A stretch of DNA of 11,035 bases. Source: Promethearchaeota archaeon (GTDB lineage: Archaea; Asgardarchaeota; Lokiarchaeia; Sigyniarchaeales; Promethearchaeaceae). Position 1 is the stretch's first letter. Every line of letters starts with the position of its first letter. Where the stretch lies: contig WJKO01000251.1 in assembly GCA_014729055.1 (NCBI GenBank), forward strand, positions 1 through 11,035. Reading direction: 5' to 3'. Of the stretch, positions 6,623 through 11,035 are shown piece by piece. The notes under the pieces were generated by a model. The model searched no databases. It was not told the origin of the DNA and worked only from the letters and a program-made list of their open reading frames with translations. The position numbers and the translations under genes are program-made.

Positions 6623-7309
6623 ATGATTCTTGAGTTAGATTATAATTTGTGGGAAAAATTGCCGGGTTGGATCGCGGTTATTATTGAATCAGTCATTATC
6701 TCTTTTTACATGTATTTCAAAATAAGGAGTAAAAAAGAGTTAGAATCTACAAAAAAAGTCGTTGATGGTTATATTGCATTTATACTCGGTTTTGCATTAT
6801 GTCGACTTTTATTTATTTTTAGTGATTTCGAAAGGGATTTAAATGATATATCTCAATTATATACGCAGTTGGTACTCATAGGTTATATTGTGAATATTGC
6901 AGCATTTGTTTGGCTTGCTCACATTATGGAATTTTATTTATTACGATCTAAAACAAAGTTCACTACAAAATTATTTGCTATACTGCTTTCAGTAGTTATA
7001 GTTATGCTATTTTTAACCTTAATATACTACAATGAGGATTTAATAATCAGTATCGCCAGATACACATTATATGGTGTTTCTGGAATAGCAGGATTCGTGG
7101 TATTTCTGTTTTATGTAAAACTTATTAAAGATACAGTCGGAGTCATTAGGAAGAAGTTCATTATTATGTTTGTAGGTCTCTGTTTTCTATTTGGGGGAAT
7201 GATCATAGATGCAGAAATTTTACAAAGGTTTTACCCTATTTGGCTGCCGTCTATATTATCTGGTATTGGTATTCTAGTTTTTGCACTTTCTCAGAAGTCT
7301 ACTGAATAG
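6623..7309 (+). CDS. Seven-helix membrane protein of unknown function (paralogue of the gene at 7323-8036)
   Basis: A 228-residue protein made almost entirely of predicted TM helices at about 14-34, 48-66, 81-104, 115-135, 147-167, 178-196 and 205-222, with short loops and a short polar tail. The sixth helix carries GVIRKKFIIMFVGLCFLFGG ending in IID (173-196), which aligns with GIVKRKALMVAFGLGFLFFG ending in IVD in the convergent neighbour. Glu103 and Arg108-Ser109 also match Glu107 and Arg112-Ser113 there. The topology recalls stand-alone seven-helix sensor modules, but no kinase, cyclase or other output domain is attached and I cannot name a family. No clear Shine-Dalgarno precedes the ATG at 6623; a short leader from the upstream TATA-like array is possible. 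It ends 13 bp from the convergent paralogue. Confidence 0.8.
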   Translation: MILELDYNLWEKLPGWIAVIIESVIISFYMYFKIRSKKELESTKKVVDGYIAFILGFALCRLLFIFSDFERDLNDISQLYTQLVLIGYIVNIAAFVWLAHIMEFYLLRSKTKFTTKLFAILLSVVIVMLFLTLIYYNEDLIISIARYTLYGVSGIAGFVVFLFYVKLIKDTVGVIRKKFIIMFVGLCFLFGGMIIDAEILQRFYPIWLPSILSGIGILVFALSQKSTE

Positions 7310-7322
7310 GAAAACAATTATT

Positions 7323-8036
7323 TTAGAATTCCTCCCGCTTAAATCCAAAGAGTAACAAAATTGCCCCTACTATCGAAATGCATCTTACGGCGAACGGAAC
7401 TATAAACTCATCAGCCCTGACCCAGCGATACATTGTATCCACAATTATACCAAAGAATAAAAATCCGAGACCAAATGCTACCATAAGCGCTTTTCTCTTC
7501 ACAATACCCGCTGATTTCCTTGCCAGACTAAGATAAAATACCCCCCAATAAATAATAATTAATGTAAACGGCACTTGAGTTCCATATACAATATTTTTAA
7601 CCAATTTATGATATTCGTCCGGTATTAGAAATCCAAAATAAGGAATTAAAGAAATGAAAAAACATACGACAAGAACAATGGTCAACGTATGTCTTTGTGA
7701 TCGTGTTATATGTGATTCTATCTGATAAGAAAGAACAGAGAAACCAACCATCAGCAATGTTATTATGATATAGAAGGAGTTTTTCCCGTATGTTAAGAAT
7801 TGTTGCTCTTCGGGGAAGAGGTCATATTTTCCTAATACTTCTGTTACATACATCGTCGAGACATCGATAGCTCCGTTTAGAGCAACGAATAACATGAAAA
7901 TACCAATTCCAATGCAATATTTTCTCAAACTCTCAACTTGTTTATTTTTCTTAGCTTGTAGAAAGAAAAATCCGGAAATAAATGCAGAAAAAATGAATAA
8001 TATTAGATTGGCAAATAACCATAATTCTTTCATCAT
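7323..8036 (-). CDS. Seven-helix membrane protein of unknown function (paralogue of the gene at 6623-7309)
   Basis: A 237-residue integral membrane protein with predicted helices at about 6-26, 41-58, 84-104, 116-136, 150-172, 181-200 and 212-232. This is the same number and order as the convergent gene. Shared features include Glu107, the ITRSQ segment (110-114), GIVKRKALMVAFGLGFLFFG at 177-196, Asp200 and a hydrophobic last helix ending in a short charged tail (FKREEF). No enzymatic or transporter motif is recognised. The first of two adjacent ATG codons is favoured by GGGG at 8046-8049, 9 nt upstream. The gene follows the MFS-like gene on the same strand after 67 nt, so the two may be co-transcribed, although an inverted repeat lies between them. 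Function is unknown; a sensor or membrane accessory role is speculation. Confidence 0.8.
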   Translation of the reverse strand: MMKELWLFANLILFIFSAFISGFFFLQAKKNKQVESLRKYCIGIGIFMLFVALNGAIDVSTMYVTEVLGKYDLFPEEQQFLTYGKNSFYIIITLLMVGFSVLSYQIESHITRSQRHTLTIVLVVCFFISLIPYFGFLIPDEYHKLVKNIVYGTQVPFTLIIIYWGVFYLSLARKSAGIVKRKALMVAFGLGFLFFGIIVDTMYRWVRADEFIVPFAVRCISIVGAILLLFGFKREEF

Positions 8037-8080
8037 TGAAATGATCCCCTTATCTTTTCATTGCGTTTCTCTAAGTTATT

Positions 8081-8095
8081 AATGTTTTTAACATT
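8081..8095. repeat. Short inverted repeat between the MFS and 7-TM genes
   Basis: AATGTT and AACATT form perfect 6-bp arms around a TTT loop. It sits just after the MFS-like stop codon and 45 nt before the next start on the minus strand. There is no T-run on the minus-strand side, so an intrinsic terminator is unlikely. A weak hairpin or protein site is possible. Confidence 0.35.
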
Positions 8096-8103
8096 GTTTT
8101 TCA

Positions 8104-9330
8104 TCATGTCTTTTTTCTTGACTTTTTTAAATAGAGTATGGAAAAAACTAGAAAAAGCACAGCAATGACTCCCGAAATCTGTAAATGTCGTGCGAATCCA
8201 GAAGTTCCAGTCAATGTTTCAAATAGAAACGTGGTTATTGTTGTACTAAGAAAACTAGAAAGCCATCCGCCAATTCCAACTCCGATTCCTGCATGTTTTG
8301 AAATATTATTCTCGGTTGATATATCTGACCAAGCCATAAAACTATTAATGGTGTAGAAAGAAACCGTTGCACAATAGATGCTTGCTGTGATGTATAATAA
8401 GATCCCAGTGGGATATAGTGAAAAAAGAAAATCTCCTATAACAAAGCCTATTAAGGCACATAGAAATACGATTTTTTCATTATATTTTTGGTATATAACG
8501 CCCATTATCAACGCAGAAAATAGATGGGTGAATCCTATTAGCAATTTTATGTATATATCCCCGTGCCATGTCACATCAATTATCATATCTTCATTGATTA
8601 CCCGTAAAAACCCGAAACTATCTACAAAATACACACCAAACATCAAAATAACAATATAAATAAAACTATGATAAGTTTCTTTATCCTTAGTAAATCTACC
8701 AACGTAATCCTCTCTATTCTCATCATTAATCTCATATAAGGAAAAAATATCCTTTTTTAGTAACATAAGCCCCATAAGAAGAATGGATGGACTCATAACT
8801 ATCATCGCTTCTATCGATAAATCTTCAATTGTCCAATCAAAAGGAGATAATGCTCCAATTAAATAGGCAACCCCAGTTATGATCCCAGCAACATAACCTC
8901 GATGTTTAGCAGGAATTAGAAAATACATAAGAGAATACGTTAAAGGAAAGAGAAACCCTAAGACCGCGCTAAATGCAATGATCCACAAAGTAAAATGAAT
9001 TGGCTCCGACATAATAAATATTCCAACCAAGATCCCGCCTTGAATGATACCCCCTCCTATTAAAAACTGTATTTTTCGTTTGAATGTATATTTATGTTTA
9101 TCAAAAAAAACACCAGAAACAACAGCAGAGAGACACGTAATGATTGCCATTAATGCTATATTTAGATGCACTGCTTTTTTTGGAATATTTAATACTCGTT
9201 CACCTAAATCTGGAATACCGAGTTGGATGAATTTAAAGGCTACAATATACCCCCCAATAAGCGCACTACATACAAATAAATAAGGAAAATATTTTGCCCA
9301 GAACTTGTTATTCTGATCTGATTCTGACAT
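8104..9330 (-). CDS. Major facilitator superfamily (MFS)-like transporter, 12 TM helices
   Basis: A 408-residue protein with about twelve hydrophobic segments (about 15-35, 55-77, 88-106, 113-138, 146-163, 170-190, 222-242, 258-280, 286-304, 309-331, 345-370 and 383-401). A charged central loop (191-220) splits it 6+6, the classic MFS layout and length. After helix 2, GVFFDKHKYTFKRK (73-86) resembles a degenerate MFS motif A, and the equivalent position in the second half has GVIYQKYNEK (277-286). Glycine-rich helices at 91-102 and 347-356 are also typical. The substrate cannot be told from sequence. Sugar uptake would fit the nearby glycosidases but is inference, and efflux is equally possible. 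The ATG is supported by GGAGAT at 9339-9344. The gene is divergent from plsC and upstream of the 7-TM gene at 7323-8036. Confidence 0.82.
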   Translation of the reverse strand: MSESDQNNKFWAKYFPYLFVCSALIGGYIVAFKFIQLGIPDLGERVLNIPKKAVHLNIALMAIITCLSAVVSGVFFDKHKYTFKRKIQFLIGGGIIQGGILVGIFIMSEPIHFTLWIIAFSAVLGFLFPLTYSLMYFLIPAKHRGYVAGIITGVAYLIGALSPFDWTIEDLSIEAMIVMSPSILLMGLMLLKKDIFSLYEINDENREDYVGRFTKDKETYHSFIYIVILMFGVYFVDSFGFLRVINEDMIIDVTWHGDIYIKLLIGFTHLFSALIMGVIYQKYNEKIVFLCALIGFVIGDFLFSLYPTGILLYITASIYCATVSFYTINSFMAWSDISTENNISKHAGIGVGIGGWLSSFLSTTITTFLFETLTGTSGFARHLQISGVIAVLFLVFSILYLKKSRKKT

Positions 9331-9372
9331 ATTCAGTTATCTCCATCTTTCAACGCAATACAATATATGCGA

Positions 9373-9382
9373 TTCTATAAAG
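9373..9382 (-). promoter_or_regulatory. TATA box for the MFS-like gene
   Basis: On the minus strand this reads CTTTATAGAA, about 45 nt upstream of the MFS-like ATG. Initiation about 25 nt downstream would leave a leader of roughly 20 nt holding the GGAGAT Shine-Dalgarno at 9339-9344, a coherent arrangement. Confidence 0.5.
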
Positions 9383-9397
9383 TTTAATTGCGTTTTA

Positions 9398-9408
9398 CAT
9401 ATAAATAA
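9398..9408 (+). promoter_or_regulatory. Possible TATA box for plsC and the downstream glycosidase
   Basis: CATATAAATAA on the plus strand lies about 85 nt before the plsC TTG start and back-to-back with the MFS promoter candidate. It would give a leader of about 55-60 nt. The region is AT-rich, so this is tentative. Confidence 0.4.
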
Positions 9409-9486
9409 ATGATCCCAAAGCAAAATATAAGATACAAGTAAATCCGATTGGATTGAAGAATTGAATAATCGAAAGGATGAATAAAA

Positions 9487-10248
9487 TTGATTCCCCATTT
9501 CTTGCCATTCATGCGACGAATAATTCCTAAATTCCTAAGATATTATAATAGACTCGAAGTGAAAGGAATTGAGAACATACCGAAACGAGGAAGCGCTATT
9601 ATAGCTCCAAACCATTCTGGGGGATTTGATATGGATAATTTTGCAATTATGAGTTTATTTGATTTTGTTAAAACAAATAATCCCCTCAGAAAAAGAGTTT
9701 GGTTATGTTATTGGGACAAGTGGGCTGTTGAAGAGCCAGCTTGGGCACCATTGGTGCAGCAATTTTCGCCAATTCCTGTCAGTTTAACCGGAAAAGGCAT
9801 CCCTTATACACTAGTTGATAAAATAGTTGAAACCGGTGAATTGATAGCAATTATGCCCGAAGGCCATTCAGCGAGTATTCGAGAAGGATATCGTTTGTGG
9901 AAGTTTTATCCTGGTGTTATAAAATTACACTTAAGGTATAAAATTCCAATAATTCCTACGGCGTGTGTTGGATTTATTAAAGCATTTCCGATCTTGACTA
10001 ATATATATAATCCAAATGTAGTTCCGCCGTGGGAAAATGAAATTATGTCCCAAATATTTCGGCCGAAAAAAATAATCATATCCTTGGGCAAACCTATGTT
10101 TTTCAAGGATTATTATGATACAGCACTTACAAAAAAACAATTATTCAGATTAGCAGCAAAAGTTCGCACGCATGTAAAGAATGAATTATCAAAATTCTAC
10201 AAAAATATATCGGAGCAGCATCCATATGGAACAAAAAAATTATTCTAA
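9487..10248 (+). CDS. plsC: PlsC-family 1-acylglycerol-3-phosphate-type acyltransferase
   Basis: This family transfers an acyl chain to lysophosphatidate or a related acceptor at the cytoplasmic face of the membrane. The catalytic motif I, NHxxxxD, is present as NHSGGFD (Asn42, His43, Asp48). Motif III appears as MPEGHSAS (Glu125, Gly126), replacing the usual PEGTRS. Motif IV-like IPTACVG follows at 156-162. At 253 residues the length is typical. The only strongly hydrophobic stretches are near the N-terminus and around the core strands, so it is probably peripheral. The start is a TTG, chosen because GGATGA lies 6-8 nt upstream and an in-frame TGA (9478-9480) rules out anything longer than a few codons. 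An ATG at 9511 would remove eight residues. The 3' end overlaps the next gene by 23 nt. The exact acceptor is unknown; in an archaeon with ether lipids the role is not obvious. Confidence 0.88.
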   Translation: MIPHFLPFMRRIIPKFLRYYNRLEVKGIENIPKRGSAIIAPNHSGGFDMDNFAIMSLFDFVKTNNPLRKRVWLCYWDKWAVEEPAWAPLVQQFSPIPVSLTGKGIPYTLVDKIVETGELIAIMPEGHSASIREGYRLWKFYPGVIKLHLRYKIPIIPTACVGFIKAFPILTNIYNPNVVPPWENEIMSQIFRPKKIIISLGKPMFFKDYYDTALTKKQLFRLAAKVRTHVKNELSKFYKNISEQHPYGTKKLF

Positions 10249-11035
10249 AGAGCGTTTAAAGAGGAATTCTAATTTTTTAGGAGCCCCGATTGATCAGATC
10301 GAAGCAGATCTTAAGGATCCGTCAAAGAGATATCAGCCTTTTGCGCGTTGGTGGTGGTTTGGAAGTGCAATCACCGAAGAAGAATTAGAATACGAATTAA
10401 ATCAAATGGATAAAAAACACTTTGGCGGTGTAGAAATTCAACCAATTTATTCCGCATTGAAGGAAGATGCACTAGAAGGCAAAAAATTAATAGAGTGGTT
10501 GAGCCCAAAGTGGTTAAAACTCGTAGATTTCACAATAAAAACTTGTAAAAAACTTAAAATAAAAGTAGACCTAACCTTTGGAAGCGGATGGCCGTTCGGA
10601 GGTCCACATATCAGTAAAGATATGGCAAGTTCTAGACTTAAATCAAAAAAAGTGAGTATATGGGGGGGTAAACAAATAACAATACCGATATCGAAGTTAT
10701 GCCCTGAGGATCGCCCTTTAATAGCTGTTGTGGCTATAAAGTCCTATTTAATAAAAAAGAAACATGACTCAGTCACCGATTTAACTTCCAATATTAAAAA
10801 GAATGGGCTGGTCTGGAATGCACCAAAAGGACATTGGCTGATTTTCGGATTCTATGTTGGATTAACAAATCAAAAAGTCAAGCGCGCTACACCGGGTGCG
10901 GAAGGTCTTGTTATGGATCATTTAAGTAAAGACGCATTTATAATTCACGCAAATCACATAGAGAATGCTTTAAATCAAAAGTTTATGGGAGATTTCGGCA
11001 AATATTTCCGTGCTTTTTTCTGTGATTCATGGGAG
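10226..11035 (+). CDS. Glycoside hydrolase, GH106-like (alpha-L-rhamnosidase-type), 3' partial
   Basis: The frame is open from the ATG at 10226 to the window end (270 codons), so only the N-terminal part is seen. Features typical of GH106 and related large glycosidases are ARWWWFGSAIT (40-50), GGVEIQPIY (67-75), a strand ending in GSGWPFGGPH (119-128), PGAEGLVMDHLS (223-234) and FRAFFCDSWE at the very end (261-270). The catalytic glutamates would lie beyond the window, so the family is a probable rather than firm call. There is no signal peptide, which is unusual for a polymer-degrading member and suggests cytoplasmic action. GGAG at 10212-10215, 10 nt before the ATG and inside plsC, supports the start. 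The 23-nt overlap with plsC suggests co-transcription and possibly coupled translation. It shares a plant-glycan theme with the GH51 gene. Confidence 0.8.
   Translation, partial: MEQKNYSKERLKRNSNFLGAPIDQIEADLKDPSKRYQPFARWWWFGSAITEEELEYELNQMDKKHFGGVEIQPIYSALKEDALEGKKLIEWLSPKWLKLVDFTIKTCKKLKIKVDLTFGSGWPFGGPHISKDMASSRLKSKKVSIWGGKQITIPISKLCPEDRPLIAVVAIKSYLIKKKHDSVTDLTSNIKKNGLVWNAPKGHWLIFGFYVGLTNQKVKRATPGAEGLVMDHLSKDAFIIHANHIENALNQKFMGDFGKYFRAFFCDSWE

Noticed and set aside
8081..8095. Intrinsic terminator for the MFS-like gene
   Set aside because: The hairpin has only 6 AT-rich base pairs and no U-run follows on the minus strand.
8138..9283. Plus-strand frames of 72-93 codons opposite the MFS-like gene
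   Set aside because: They are antisense shadows of a well-supported 12-TM protein, with no ribosome binding sites and no recognisable domains.
1..11035. tRNA, rRNA, insertion sequence, prophage or toxin-antitoxin genes
   Set aside because: No cloverleaf-like segment, transposase, integrase, terminal inverted repeats or small toxin-like pair could be recognised on either strand by reading.

Overview
The window is AT-rich, protein-coding DNA that most resembles an archaeon, probably an Asgard (Promethearchaeota, Lokiarchaeia-like) genome. This is an inference from combined traits. TATA-box-like elements (TTTATAAA, CTATATATAAA) lie upstream of several genes, and no clear bacterial -35/-10 pairs were seen. 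GAGGT-type Shine-Dalgarno sites are common. Large predicted surface and multi-pass membrane proteins sit beside bacterial-type genes (PlsC, cold-shock protein, GH51, MscS). No rRNA, tRNA, CRISPR array, insertion sequence or phage gene was seen.

Layout. 1-1895 (+): the 3' part of a large membrane protein, with a beta-rich, sequon-rich ectodomain followed by about seven membrane helices. It is convergent with a minus-strand cluster at 4302-1902: a small winged-helix-like regulator, a four-helix membrane protein and a cytoplasmic GH51 alpha-L-arabinofuranosidase. 4303-4772 holds no intact gene; it contains a 5'-truncated, nonsense-interrupted SAM-methyltransferase remnant and the mscS promoter. 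4773-5570 (+): MscS-type channel. 6440-5590 (-): cold-shock protein, then family I inorganic pyrophosphatase. 6441-6622: a divergent intergenic region filled with two short tandem repeat families, one made of palindromic TATA-like units. 6623-7309 (+) and 8036-7323 (-): two convergent, apparently paralogous seven-helix membrane proteins of unknown function. 9330-8104 (-): 12-helix MFS-like transporter. 9487-10248 (+): PlsC-type acyltransferase with a TTG start. 10226-11035 (+): the start of a GH106-like (alpha-L-rhamnosidase-type) glycoside hydrolase that overlaps plsC and runs off the window.

How the genes may work together. Two glycosidases typical of plant or pectic glycan breakdown (arabinose and possibly rhamnose release), a transporter-like MFS protein and a local regulator suggest sugar scavenging, but the genes lie in separate transcription units and a shared pathway is inference. 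MscS, pyrophosphatase and the cold-shock protein are housekeeping or stress genes. No complete new system is demonstrated. The least explained elements are the seven-helix paralogue pair, the repeat-filled csp promoter region, the ectodomain/7-TM protein and the plsC-glycosidase overlap.
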